64,000 bases of DNA from PWQG01 sp050486205 (GCA_050486205.1 JBJHCW010000006.1:1-64000), one strand, 5' to 3'. Shown: positions 7,883 to 16,258, numbered from the stretch's first letter. Translations and numbers: made by a program. The notes: a model not told the origin generated them from the sequence alone.

Positions 7883-8458
7883 TTGACCGCCTCCGATGTC
7901 TTACTGGAATGCAGGAATGTAACCGCTGGCTACAGCAGGCCGGTGGTGCGTGATGTGAGCTTTGTGCTCAACAAGGGTGATGTGCTGGGGATCCGGGGGC
8001 AAAACGGAGTGGGCAAGTCCACGCTGTTGTCTGCCATAGCCGGGGCGGCCAGAATCTTTGAAGGCGATGTCTTGCGCAGCCCTGACACCGAGCTGCTGCA
8101 CCATCGTCAGAATTGGGAGGTCGGGGCCGAGTTTCCGATGACGGGTCTCGATGTCTGTGATCTTACAGGCGCCGGTGTGGCTGAAGCGCCTGCCCGGTTG
8201 TCCAGCCTGTTGCCAAAGCGTCTTGACCAGTTGAGTGGTGGGCAGGGGCAGATGGTCAGGTTATGGTCCTGCCTTGGCAGCACCGCAGGCCTGCTCTTGC
8301 TTGATGAGCCGACCAACAGCCTGGATACCTCAGCCATAGACGAACTTGTCACCATGATCCAGGCAACCAGCACCCATCGGGCGATGGTGGTTGTCAGCCA
8401 TGAATCAGCATTCCTGGATTCGGTGTGCAGCCGCAGTTTTACGCTGGAGTCGCCGTGA
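7883..8458 (+). CDS. Metal ABC transporter ATP-binding protein
   Basis: A 191-residue ATPase with Walker A GQNGVGKST (39-47), signature LSGGQ (117-121), Walker B LLLLDE (136-141) and the switch histidine H173. It is some 50-60 residues shorter than ZnuC and has a compact helical domain. The only usable start is TTG at 7883, which suggests weak or coupled translation. Its stop overlaps the GTG start of the permease. It energises import of the metal bound by the preceding gene product. Confidence 0.85.
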   Translation: MTASDVLLECRNVTAGYSRPVVRDVSFVLNKGDVLGIRGQNGVGKSTLLSAIAGAARIFEGDVLRSPDTELLHHRQNWEVGAEFPMTGLDVCDLTGAGVAEAPARLSSLLPKRLDQLSGGQGQMVRLWSCLGSTAGLLLLDEPTNSLDTSAIDELVTMIQATSTHRAMVVVSHESAFLDSVCSRSFTLESP

Positions 8459-9258
8459 CCGAACTGCTCTTCGACCCCATGTTTCGTGTGCCGTTCATCA
8501 CCGGACTTGTGCTCGCGCCGCTGACAGCCCTGCTTGGTACCCTGCTCCGGTTGCGGTCGGAATGGTTGGCTGCGCTGGCCTATTCCCAGCTGGCCGCTGC
8601 CGGTGGCATTATCGCGGCGTTGTTCCATTTACCGCTGCTGGTCGGCGCACTGGTGGTTGCGGCGCTGGTTGCGGCGTACAAGGGATTGTTTTCCCGCATA
8701 GGTAATGATCATTTTGCCTTGTTGATTCTCTTTGGCTGGACCCTGACCATGGCCGCTGCCAGCTACAGCGCTCACGGTGATATGGTGGGTCGGGCGCTGC
8801 TTGACGGCCAGCTTTACTTCATCTCCACCAACCATCTGATTGCCTCGCTTGTTCTTCTTGTCTTAGCCGTGCCCTTGCTGCGCTGGCTGATGCCGCGACT
8901 GCTTCGCACCAGTTTTTTTCCTGACTATTACCTTGCCAATGGGGCAGGTGGCCGCAGGCATACACTGCTTTTTGATCTGTTTGTGGTGGCCAGCATTGCA
9001 ATTACTGCCACTGCGCTGGGTGTGATGAGTACTTTTGCGCTGGTGTTCATCCCCTCATGGGTGGCCTGGAAGATCGCTGTGGGCTGGAACCAGGTCATGC
9101 TGATCAGCGTGGTCATTGCGCTGGTCTGCTACGTGCTCGCCTATGTGCTGGCCATTGCCATCGACCAGGCTTTTGGCCCTGTCCTGACCGGCCTGCTGGT
9201 GCTTTCCGCCAGTCTGCGCCTGCTGCCCGCTATCTCCAGAAACTCTTTGGCGCAGTAG
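8455..9258 (+). CDS. Metal ABC transporter permease (ZnuB type)
   Basis: A 267-residue membrane protein with about seven to eight hydrophobic segments, matching the ABC-3 permease family of zinc and manganese importers (AYSQLAAAGGIIAA near 40; ATALGVMSTFALVF near 190). The GTG at 8455 overlaps the ATPase stop (GTGA), so translation is coupled. An ATG at 8425 would lie inside the ATPase gene and was not used. It completes the porin-binding protein-ATPase-permease zinc system. Confidence 0.85.
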   Translation: MTELLFDPMFRVPFITGLVLAPLTALLGTLLRLRSEWLAALAYSQLAAAGGIIAALFHLPLLVGALVVAALVAAYKGLFSRIGNDHFALLILFGWTLTMAAASYSAHGDMVGRALLDGQLYFISTNHLIASLVLLVLAVPLLRWLMPRLLRTSFFPDYYLANGAGGRRHTLLFDLFVVASIAITATALGVMSTFALVFIPSWVAWKIAVGWNQVMLISVVIALVCYVLAYVLAIAIDQAFGPVLTGLLVLSASLRLLPAISRNSLAQ

Positions 9259-9341
9259 CCGGGCACTTTGCCGATAATTTCTGGAACGCTATTGTATTTT
9301 TTCCCGGTGGTGATACTCTCAAATATGGTTTGACCGAGCTC

Positions 9342-9363
9342 ATAAATGAATGGGTTCATTTAT
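9342..9363. promoter_or_regulatory. Perfect 9-4-9 inverted repeat upstream of the first PHM-like gene
   Basis: ATAAATGAA, TGGG, TTCATTTAT. It is an AT-rich perfect dyad in the 227-base gap between the permease and the copper monooxygenase gene, 120 bases before the start. It could be an operator or an RNA hairpin; no T run follows, so termination is unlikely. The remainder of the gap shows no gene. Confidence 0.5.
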
Positions 9364-9485
9364 TGGCAAATAGTCAATGGCAGCCGTATCGCCTTGAGAT
9401 CACTAACAACATCAATGATATATGCTTTATACCAAGGCAAAACCGGTCCCCAGGTGGTGAGTCCGGATTGCTGCTGGAGGGGATT

Positions 9486-11294
9486 ATGCTGAAGTACTCG
9501 AGACTTGCGTCCTGGCTGGGTGGCCTGGCTTTCGCTGTCGCTGCATCTGCAGGTGCAGCATCCGAACGGGTGGGTGACTTTGCCTTGCTGGATCAGAACG
9601 GCGTTTATCACAATATGAGCTGGTACGATAACAATCGTGCCGTGGTGTTGCTGGTTCAGGTCAACAATGACCGGATCAGTCGTGCCGCCACTGAAGCGTT
9701 CATGGCAACCATGGATCGACACGCTGATGACAGCGTCATTTTCAAGATGATCAATCCACTTGGACAGTCGCGGGATTCTGTCATCCGTGAGCTGGATGCG
9801 CTCGGGGTAGATATCCCGGTGCTGATTGATGATGCACAGATTGTGTCCGAAGCGCTCGGCATCGAGCGAGCCGGCGAGGTGCTGATCTACGATCCGCGCA
9901 CATTCCGGGTGGCTTATCGTGGTCCTGCCGGAGACCGGCTTGATCAGGCGCTGGCTGCATTCATGGCTGGCGATTCCATTGCCGAGCCGGTGGTTGCCGT
10001 TGATGGTCCACCGATTTTCTACGCAGCACGCGATCGGCATTTCTCCGAAGGCGTCTCCTACAGCGAGGACATCGCGCCCATCCTGGTAGAGCATTGCGCC
10101 AGCTGTCACCGTGACGGTGGCATTGGACCTTTTGCTCTGGACAGCCACTCCATGGCTCAGGGCTGGTCACCGATGATCCGCGAAGTGTTGATGACAAAGC
10201 GTATGCCACCGGCACAGATCGATCCACATGTGGGTCAATTCTCCAACAGCTACTATGTACCGGAAGAGCAGCAGCAGAAGCTGATGCACTGGATTGCCAT
10301 GGGATCGCCGAGAGATGGTGATGTTGATCCGCTGGCAACCATCGAGTGGCCTCAGGCTGAGTGGGAGCTTTATGCGCGCTTCGGCGAGCCGGACCTGGTG
10401 ATCAATATCCCGCCGCAGGAAATTCCTGCAACCGGCGTGCTGGACTATATCAACATCGTGGTACCGATCGAAGGCCTGGATCAGGATCGCTGGCTGCGTG
10501 CCAGCGAGTATATCCCCAGCGACCGCACGGTATTGCACCATACGCTGAATGCACTGATTGTGCCCGGCGAGGCGCCGGCACCTGGCCTGATCGGGTCGTT
10601 TACCCATCCTGACCAGCCTTACATCACACCGTACATTCCAGGCGCTGAACCGTACGTCGAGGATCCGGATACCGGTGGCTTGCTGAAGGCGGGTACACAA
10701 CTGGCGCTGAACATGCACTACACGACCACAGGTCGTGCCACGGTGGACGAAGGCAAGATCGGTTTGTGGTTCTATCCGGATGATCAGGTGCCGACTCAGC
10801 GCAAGCTTGGTGAATGCGCCTGTATTTTCCCCCAGGACTGGACCGACATTCCGCCACATGATCCGCACTTTGTGCAGACCAAGAGCGTGACAGTGGGGTA
10901 TGACGCCTATCTGACTGGCTTCCACCCCCATATGCACTTCCGTGGCAAGAGTATGACGTTTGAGGCGCACTACCCGGATGGCAAGGTGGAGCAGTTGCTG
11001 AATATCGCGCGCTACAACTACGACTGGCAGGTGGAATACAAACTGGTGAAGCCGAAGTTTGTGCCGGCCGGAACGGAAATTGTTGTGCACGGTGCTTTTG
11101 ATAATTCCGAGCAGAATCCTGCCAACCCTGACCCGAACCGTCAGGTACCATGGGGGGAGCAGAGCTGGGATGAGATGTTCTTCGGGCAGGTGTACTGGAA
11201 GGCTGCCGACCCCCTGATCATTGACGAACTGCGTGATCGGGCTGATCAGATTCGTGCTGCACAGCGCGCCCGTCGTGAGAGTGCTGGTCTGTAA
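9486..11294 (+). CDS. Redoxin-cytochrome c-PHM-like copper monooxygenase fusion (copy 1)
   Basis: A 602-residue exported protein in three parts. Residues 1-25 form a signal peptide. Residues 26-165 are a thioredoxin/AhpC-like domain with no cysteines. Residues 190-275 hold one haem c site, C204-A-S-C207-H208, with M240 (KRMPP) as a likely axial ligand. Residues 300-580 match the copper type II monooxygenase (PHM/dopamine beta-hydroxylase) fold: H351-H352 and H411 for one copper, H482-M-H484 and M564 for the catalytic copper. All six ligands are present, so copper-dependent hydroxylation in the periplasm is plausible. The ATG at 9486 follows CTGGAGG. A paralogue lies at 21208; a PAL-like propeller follows convergently. 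Confidence 0.82.
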   Translation: MLKYSRLASWLGGLAFAVAASAGAASERVGDFALLDQNGVYHNMSWYDNNRAVVLLVQVNNDRISRAATEAFMATMDRHADDSVIFKMINPLGQSRDSVIRELDALGVDIPVLIDDAQIVSEALGIERAGEVLIYDPRTFRVAYRGPAGDRLDQALAAFMAGDSIAEPVVAVDGPPIFYAARDRHFSEGVSYSEDIAPILVEHCASCHRDGGIGPFALDSHSMAQGWSPMIREVLMTKRMPPAQIDPHVGQFSNSYYVPEEQQQKLMHWIAMGSPRDGDVDPLATIEWPQAEWELYARFGEPDLVINIPPQEIPATGVLDYINIVVPIEGLDQDRWLRASEYIPSDRTVLHHTLNALIVPGEAPAPGLIGSFTHPDQPYITPYIPGAEPYVEDPDTGGLLKAGTQLALNMHYTTTGRATVDEGKIGLWFYPDDQVPTQRKLGECACIFPQDWTDIPPHDPHFVQTKSVTVGYDAYLTGFHPHMHFRGKSMTFEAHYPDGKVEQLLNIARYNYDWQVEYKLVKPKFVPAGTEIVVHGAFDNSEQNPANPDPNRQVPWGEQSWDEMFFGQVYWKAADPLIIDELRDRADQIRAAQRARRESAGL

Positions 11295-11353
11295 CCCAGC
11301 CTCAGATCTGGTGATGGATCGATAAAGTCCCGTCAGGGGCAACATCGCAAGAC

Positions 11354-11388
11354 AAAAAAAGGGCCATGAGAATCATGGCCCTTTTTTT
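11354..11388. terminator. Bidirectional terminator
   Basis: GGGCCATGA (11361-11369) pairs with TCATGGCCC (11373-11381), flanked by seven A and seven T. It works on both strands and separates the + strand copper monooxygenase gene from the convergent PAL-like gene. Confidence 0.9.
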
Positions 11389-11410
11389 GTTACGCAGGTT
11401 TTATGCTGCG

Positions 11411-11456
11411 GCTGTAGCTGAAAGGGTCAGGACTTCCCGACCCTTTCAGCTACAGC
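11411..11456. repeat. 18-bp perfect inverted repeat (hairpin)
   Basis: The 18 bases at 11411-11428 are the exact reverse complement of 11439-11456, with a 10-base loop. It lies 9 bases beyond the stop of the minus-strand PAL-like gene and is followed on that strand by the bidirectional terminator. It may protect the 3' end of the transcript or act as a further terminator; there is no T run directly attached. Confidence 0.8.
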
Positions 11457-11464
11457 AGGAACTG

Positions 11465-12568
11465 TCACTGCAAATACCTGGGCTCGTATCGCTTGAGGCC
11501 ACCTACCGGTCCAACTTCAGCGCCGTAGATGTTGCCAAACCGGTCTACTACCACGCCCTCAGCTGTGCAGGTGCCTGTGCAGTCAGGTACCGGGTCTGGA
11601 ATCAGGTAGTGTACCTCGCCGGTTTCCGCGCTACCGATGCGTATGCCGCGGGTCCAGTGAGTACGGTGCTGGGAAGAGCCCAGCGAGCCGCTCTCTGAAT
11701 CGGCTGCGTACAGGGTGTCATTCTCGTCAATGTACAGACCGCTGATGCGGCTGAACTGGTACCAGATATCCAGCAGTTCACCATCCTGGGAAAGGATCTG
11801 GATACGGTCATTGCTGCGATCAGCAACAAACAGTCGGCCCTGGCTGTCCATGGCCAACGCGTGCGGTTGCATGAACTGCCCCGGCTCTGTACCAAACTCA
11901 CCAAAATGTGTCAGGTACTCACCGTCCGGTGAGAACTTCAGGATGCGACCCGGTGAACCGGGTGCATTGGAGTGCCCTTCTGCCACAAAGATGTGACCGT
12001 CCGGTGCGACCAGTACATCGTTTGGCTGGAAGAAATATCCCGGCTCACGTGCGCCGCCGGGCTCGCCCAGAGCCATGAGGTATTCACCGTCAGGGCTGAA
12101 CTTGTGTACCTGATGCCCCTTGATTTCGTCCGGCTCATCGTCGCCGGAGTGATTATCGCGCGCATCGGTAACCCAGACGTTACCGTCCTGGTCCACGGTG
12201 ATGCCGTGAGGCCAGGTGATGGTGCCGGCGCCGAAACTGCGCACCAGATTGCCTTCGCGATCAAATTGCATGATGGGGTCAAGATGATCATTGATCACGC
12301 AGGCGTTGATGTTGCCGCTGCAACGCTCGGCTACCCAGATGTGCTCGCCATCGGGTGCAACCTGAACTGCGCTGGTGGAGCCCCAGGTACGCCCTTCAGG
12401 CAACTTGGCCCAGCCCACTACCGTGACATACGGATTGGGCAGTGCGTTGGTGGCCGGATACTCCGGATCGCTGTAATTCGGCTGCGCCACCGCCACCAGG
12501 GGCACTGCGGCAACCGCAGCGGCCAGCGAAAGCAGTGCTGATTTGATGGTTTTATTTTTTGTAGACAT
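11465..12568 (-). CDS. Secreted NHL/PAL-like beta-propeller protein (copy 1)
   Basis: A 367-residue protein with a signal peptide (cleavage after about A28) and NHL repeats forming a six-bladed propeller. The repeats resemble peptidyl-hydroxyglycine alpha-amidating lyase: WPHGITVDQDGNVWVTDA, GHQVHKFSPDGEY, QPNDVLVAPDG and QPHALAMDSQGRLFVAD. H121 and H236 match two of the three zinc histidines of PAL; the third position is replaced by ISGLYID, so lyase activity is uncertain. It converges on a PHM-like gene. Other NHL functions (binding, scaffold) remain possible. Confidence 0.8.
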   Translation of the reverse strand: MSTKNKTIKSALLSLAAAVAAVPLVAVAQPNYSDPEYPATNALPNPYVTVVGWAKLPEGRTWGSTSAVQVAPDGEHIWVAERCSGNINACVINDHLDPIMQFDREGNLVRSFGAGTITWPHGITVDQDGNVWVTDARDNHSGDDEPDEIKGHQVHKFSPDGEYLMALGEPGGAREPGYFFQPNDVLVAPDGHIFVAEGHSNAPGSPGRILKFSPDGEYLTHFGEFGTEPGQFMQPHALAMDSQGRLFVADRSNDRIQILSQDGELLDIWYQFSRISGLYIDENDTLYAADSESGSLGSSQHRTHWTRGIRIGSAETGEVHYLIPDPVPDCTGTCTAEGVVVDRFGNIYGAEVGPVGGLKRYEPRYLQ

Positions 12569-12728
12569 TGGCAGAGAACTCTCCGTGCGTTATCGATTGA
12601 ACGAAACAGAATATACTACCTTTCCGGGTAACTCAAACCATTGGAAACACTTGTATTATTGTATTGCAAGCTGATACGCGAGTGTGTCGGATCGTGCCGG
12701 ACTGCCGTGTCGGGATGCGGCAGAAGGT

Positions 12729-14072
12729 CTATTCGCGGCTCCAGATGCGGGTCGGTTCGATTTTGCCGGCGTATAGCAGATTGGCATCGAAATTCATGCG
12801 GTCCAGCCCGAACACCTCAAATACGGCTTCGCGGCTGGCATAACTGCCGGTGCCGCCCACACCAAGCTCCTCATCAATGCGGGCGAGCGAGTCCGGGTTG
12901 GTTGCGGCCAGCGCAGAATGCATGACACCTGCATCACGCGTGCCGCTGATCAGCACAAACTGGTTGTTGTTGGCCGCCGGGAAGGTAGCCAGCAGCGCCA
13001 CATCCCGAAACGATTGCCCGAGTTCGGGCAGGCCGGCATCACTGGTATAGGTCTGGCCGGCGCTGCGGTTGACCAGCTCGTCATAGGAGCGGCCGATGCG
13101 CAGCGCAGAGGCAGCAAAATACAGACTGTTGAGCTTGTCCAGAGCGCTGACATAACCGATGTAGACAATATGGTTGTTGCGAAGATCGGCTGTGCTCAGG
13201 CGCGACATCATGGTGATGTTCACCGGTTTTCCGGACTGCTCGAGCAGCGGGGCAATACGGGCAAGTGCGTAGGCGCTGCCCTCGGGCATATAGGTCATGT
13301 CCAGATCCATGAAGCGCTCGAGCATGGCGCTGTCGCGCATGAACAGGTTGGACAGGTCCTGCCTGGAGTTGATGTTGAAGTCGCGGATCATGCGCGTGAC
13401 ACGGCCGCGGTCATCCAGCTCGCCGAAGATATAGTAGTCTCCCATGACCACGAGAATGGGCAGGGCGTCGTTGATGATGTTCTGCCACATGGGGTGATTC
13501 GCTACGGGTGAGGCGGGGATACCGGTTGGTCTCGGATCTCTGAGCAGATTGGCAGCCAGAAGGGCTGCATTGAGCAGGAGCGCGGCGATGAGGATCAGGG
13601 GCGCCGTTCGCAGCCACCGGGGCCGGCGCGGAGCGCCAGCGACCGCGTCTGGCAGTGCAGGGGTGGGTTTCAGGTATTCACCGGGCACAACGGCAATGGT
13701 GTACTGCCCCTTGGGAATGATCAGCCGGAATTCGGCATCGGGCTCGTGGCGCTCGTAGAACTGTTTGAGTCGCTTGCGGAGTTGGTGGATGTAGACTCTG
13801 ACCACCGAATCACGGCTGACATCGAAGTCAGTAGAACGCCCCATCACATCAATGGCAATTTCCACTTCCTTGGGCTGCTCCCCCTTCATGGCGGCGTTGA
13901 GCAGGTAGTCCAGCAGCAGCGCATACAGCCGGGAGCGCCCCAGCGCGCCGCTGTCCTCTATGCGCTTCTGCAGGTCCCGCAGCTCGGGTTCACTGAAAAC
14001 TTCCAGGGGCGCACGAGCACGAGCCGTCTGCCTGTCTGCCACATGGTTGTCTGTGTTGCTGTCTGCACTCAT
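12729..14072 (-). CDS. ToxR-like membrane-anchored winged-helix regulator
   Basis: A 447-residue protein. The N-terminal 25-130 region fits a winged-helix DNA-binding domain (RLYALLLDYLLNAA, then VSRDSVVRVYIHQLRKRLK as the recognition part, and the beta-hairpin FRLIIPKGQYTI). A single membrane segment lies at about 156-176, followed by a 270-residue extracytoplasmic domain containing GDYYIFGE and HIVYIGYVSALD. It thus could sense a periplasmic signal and act directly on promoters, as in ToxR or CadC. It lies between the first PAL-like gene and the membrane-protein genes, so it is a candidate regulator of the block. Confidence 0.75.
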   Translation of the reverse strand: MSADSNTDNHVADRQTARARAPLEVFSEPELRDLQKRIEDSGALGRSRLYALLLDYLLNAAMKGEQPKEVEIAIDVMGRSTDFDVSRDSVVRVYIHQLRKRLKQFYERHEPDAEFRLIIPKGQYTIAVVPGEYLKPTPALPDAVAGAPRRPRWLRTAPLILIAALLLNAALLAANLLRDPRPTGIPASPVANHPMWQNIINDALPILVVMGDYYIFGELDDRGRVTRMIRDFNINSRQDLSNLFMRDSAMLERFMDLDMTYMPEGSAYALARIAPLLEQSGKPVNITMMSRLSTADLRNNHIVYIGYVSALDKLNSLYFAASALRIGRSYDELVNRSAGQTYTSDAGLPELGQSFRDVALLATFPAANNNQFVLISGTRDAGVMHSALAATNPDSLARIDEELGVGGTGSYASREAVFEVFGLDRMNFDANLLYAGKIEPTRIWSRE

Positions 14073-14365
14073 TGATGGGTATCGCCTGGCTCTGGACCGA
14101 TTATGCTGGCGGGTTTTATATCACAACGCCATAACCAGTTGTTGTCAACATGCAACGGGCGCGCTGGATGGAGCCTGATGAGGGGTTGAAGCGGGTTGGT
14201 ATTGATGTGGCAAGTCGGTTATTCTTCCCAACCGTCGCTGAAGCTGGCCAGGCAAGAGCGCACTGACGGTTGGCCTGTCATTGATGAGGCGCAATACTGG
14301 CTGGTGTGGCATCACTATACTGCAAGTGGTGATGTCTCTCGTAAAACTGCAGGAGGTCCGAAAAC

Positions 14366-14923
14366 GTGAATGAATTGTTGGTGCAGTTCGCCGAATGGGT
14401 GTATACCACTGATGCGAGTCGAGGTATCCACGAATCCTTCTATCTGTACAACTGGATTGAAACCACACATGTACTGACCCTGATGATCTGTCTGGGCATG
14501 CTGTTCTTTATTGACATGCGTATGCTCGGTCTGGCCATGACCAATGTGCCTGCCTCGCAAATTGCTGCGCGCTTGAATATTCCGATGATGATTGGATTTG
14601 TCATCATGTTCATTACCGGCATCCTTTTGTGGTACGCCGTGCCGGTGCGAACCACCCAGAGTCTGTGGTTCCGGATCAAGATGCTTCTGCTGGTGGCTGC
14701 GGCCATCAATGCCTACCTGTTCCACCGCCAGATGAAGGCTTCGGTGTCCAGCTGGGACACTGACCGGCGTGCGCCGAAGCGTTTGCGTATCAGTGCGGCA
14801 TTGTCGCTGGCGTTCTGGGCTGGAGTGATCACTACGGGGCGCCTCATTGCCTATGACTGGTATGACTGCTACCGCGAGATGCCAGCATTCATCAGTTGGG
14901 CAGCCGGTTGTCTGGCCGATTGA
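14366..14923 (+). CDS. Multi-pass membrane protein (DUF6644-like), paralogue A
   Basis: A 185-residue protein with about four membrane segments (around 33-53, 72-92, 105-122, 142-160). It begins with GTG, preceded by a strong AGGAGG site nine bases upstream. It shares with the next gene an H in the first segment, a following D-x-R-x-L, a P-x-x-Q turn and a glycine-rich second segment, so the two arose by duplication. I recall the DUF6644 pattern, but the family name is tentative. A histidine in the membrane might carry haem, copper or quinone; the sequence does not settle this. Confidence 0.65.
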   Translation: MNELLVQFAEWVYTTDASRGIHESFYLYNWIETTHVLTLMICLGMLFFIDMRMLGLAMTNVPASQIAARLNIPMMIGFVIMFITGILLWYAVPVRTTQSLWFRIKMLLLVAAAINAYLFHRQMKASVSSWDTDRRAPKRLRISAALSLAFWAGVITTGRLIAYDWYDCYREMPAFISWAAGCLAD

Positions 14924-15007
14924 GTTTGTGCCCGGGGTACCGAACAGGTTTTTGATTGAATTCAAGGCTGGCCCTGCGCCGGCAAAGCAAATTGACAGGA
15001 GTTCCCG

Positions 15008-15487
15008 ATGGAGCTGATTTCATTTTTTCAATGGCTCGAAGGTTCGTTACTGGGTCATATTGGCCAGAACTATGGTGGCGTTTACGCTTTCTGGGGCCAG
15101 TCGATCCATCTCATGTCGCTGGCCGTTCTCGGTGGCGCAGTGCTGGTGACGGACTTGCGATTGTTGAATGTGGTGTTGAAAGACGTACCGGCCGAGCAGG
15201 TAGCCGAGAGCGCCCACCGCTGGTTCAGGGTTGCACTGGTGGTGATCATCATCACGGGTATTTTCATGGCAGCGGCCATTGCCCTGCGCATGTACTACAG
15301 TCTGTTTTTCTGGTCAAAGATGACAGCTCTGGCCACTGGCGTTCTGTTCGTGTTCTTTATCAAGATGCCATTGATTCGCCGTGGCGTGGACAGTCAGAAA
15401 CCCTGGTTGATAAAACTGGTGGCGGTCGCGTCGCTGTGCATTTGGTTTACCGTGGCGGCCACCGGTCGCTGGATCGGATTCTCCTGA
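15008..15487 (+). CDS. Multi-pass membrane protein (DUF6644-like), paralogue B
   Basis: A 159-residue protein with four hydrophobic segments. It aligns with the preceding gene: SIHLMSLAVLGGAVLVTDLR against THVLTLMICLGMLFFIDMR, and DVPAEQVAE against NVPASQIAA. The ATG has AGGAG upstream at about 14997. It is 84 bases after paralogue A and 19 bases before a 47-residue membrane peptide, so the three form an operon. The function is unknown. A role as membrane partner or electron-transfer subunit for the haem-c copper enzymes is only a hypothesis. Confidence 0.65.
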   Translation: MELISFFQWLEGSLLGHIGQNYGGVYAFWGQSIHLMSLAVLGGAVLVTDLRLLNVVLKDVPAEQVAESAHRWFRVALVVIIITGIFMAAAIALRMYYSLFFWSKMTALATGVLFVFFIKMPLIRRGVDSQKPWLIKLVAVASLCIWFTVAATGRWIGFS

Positions 15488-15506
15488 CACCTAGAGGAGT
15501 AGTGTT

Positions 15507-15650
15507 ATGAACGAAGCCAACAACAAGAGTCTGGATACACTGGAGAAGGCGGCAGTCGGTGTGTCCGGTGCCGTCATCGTGGCATTTATCGGATTCTGGA
15601 TTTTCCAGATCAATGCGGTCATCGAGTTGCTGCGATTGGCCTACGGCTGA
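15507..15650 (+). CDS. Small single-pass membrane protein, 47 residues
   Basis: ATG at 15507, preceded by AGAGGAG at 15493-15499. The 47-residue product starts MNEANNKSLDTLEKAAVGVS, then has one hydrophobic segment (about 17-35, AVIVAFIGFWIF) and a short tail ending LAYG. It directly follows two paralogous membrane proteins. Good ribosome site, spacing and topology support a real gene; it may be a small subunit of a membrane complex. I recognise no family. Confidence 0.7.
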   Translation: MNEANNKSLDTLEKAAVGVSGAVIVAFIGFWIFQINAVIELLRLAYG

Positions 15651-15680
15651 TACCGGTCAGCTGTCAGTTTTCCGGATGCA

Positions 15681-15707
15681 CCCGGTCAGCGTAGAACCCT
15701 GACCGGG
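15681..15707. terminator. Hairpin between convergent genes
   Basis: CCCGGTCAG (15681-15689) and CTGACCGGG (15699-15707) form a perfect 9-bp stem with a 9-base loop. It sits between the small membrane protein gene and the convergent periplasmic protein gene. There is no T run, so termination is probable but not certain. Confidence 0.6.
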
Positions 15708-15712
15708 CATTA

Positions 15713-16258
15713 TCAGAAAAGCCCCAGTTCGAGTCGGAAGTAATCATCTACCAGCAGTTCCCGGGCCAGTCGGTCCAGCGCTGCCGCCAGAGCCTGTCCC
15801 ACATCGTCGGTGTCGGTTTCTACGCGACTGAACAGCACAGATTGCCAGGCGTTGCGATTACGGCTCCAGAGCGCGGTTTCACATCGCATGACGATCTCGA
15901 TGCCGTTGTCTGTGCGTCGACCGCTGAATTCAACAATTGTCCCTGACACTACCGTATTGCTTTCCTCGGCCATGTCCGCATGTGCTTTGCTCAGTGCCTG
16001 TTGAAGCGCATCGGCGACATAGTCGCCAAGCGGTTTGTCCAGCTTGTAAAGTGTGTCATCAATCCGGATGTGGTCCGGGCTGTCAGAGCGATTGTCTGCA
16101 AAATTTCCGATGCTGACAGGGCCATCCGGCATGCCGGAAAAGTCGGCCGGGTAGGTGCCCTGGTACTGGTAGTCCAGCTTGAGTGGTTCTGCGGCATCGG
16201 CGTTCAGGGCGATAGGGCAGGCCAACAGGGCCGCAAACAGGGTATTTTTGAACTTCAT
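15713..16258 (-). CDS. Exported protein, resembles YajG-type
   Basis: A 181-residue protein with a signal peptide (cleavage after A23, no lipobox cysteine). The mature part has the order beta strand VSIGNFADNRSD, then LGDYVADALQQALSKAH and a strand-rich second half. This is the layout of YajG-like periplasmic proteins. I do not assign a function. It is transcribed toward the membrane-protein operon and its 5' side abuts the terminator of the second PAL-like gene. Confidence 0.55.
   Translation of the reverse strand: MKFKNTLFAALLACPIALNADAAEPLKLDYQYQGTYPADFSGMPDGPVSIGNFADNRSDSPDHIRIDDTLYKLDKPLGDYVADALQQALSKAHADMAEESNTVVSGTIVEFSGRRTDNGIEIVMRCETALWSRNRNAWQSVLFSRVETDTDDVGQALAAALDRLARELLVDDYFRLELGLF

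Noticed and set aside
10167..11345. A 392-codon minus-strand frame opposite the first PHM-like gene, and a similar 406-codon frame at 21787-23007
   Set aside because: Both are shadows of the same paralogous coding sequence in the opposite strand, which explains why they look related; the sense frames carry all conserved motifs.
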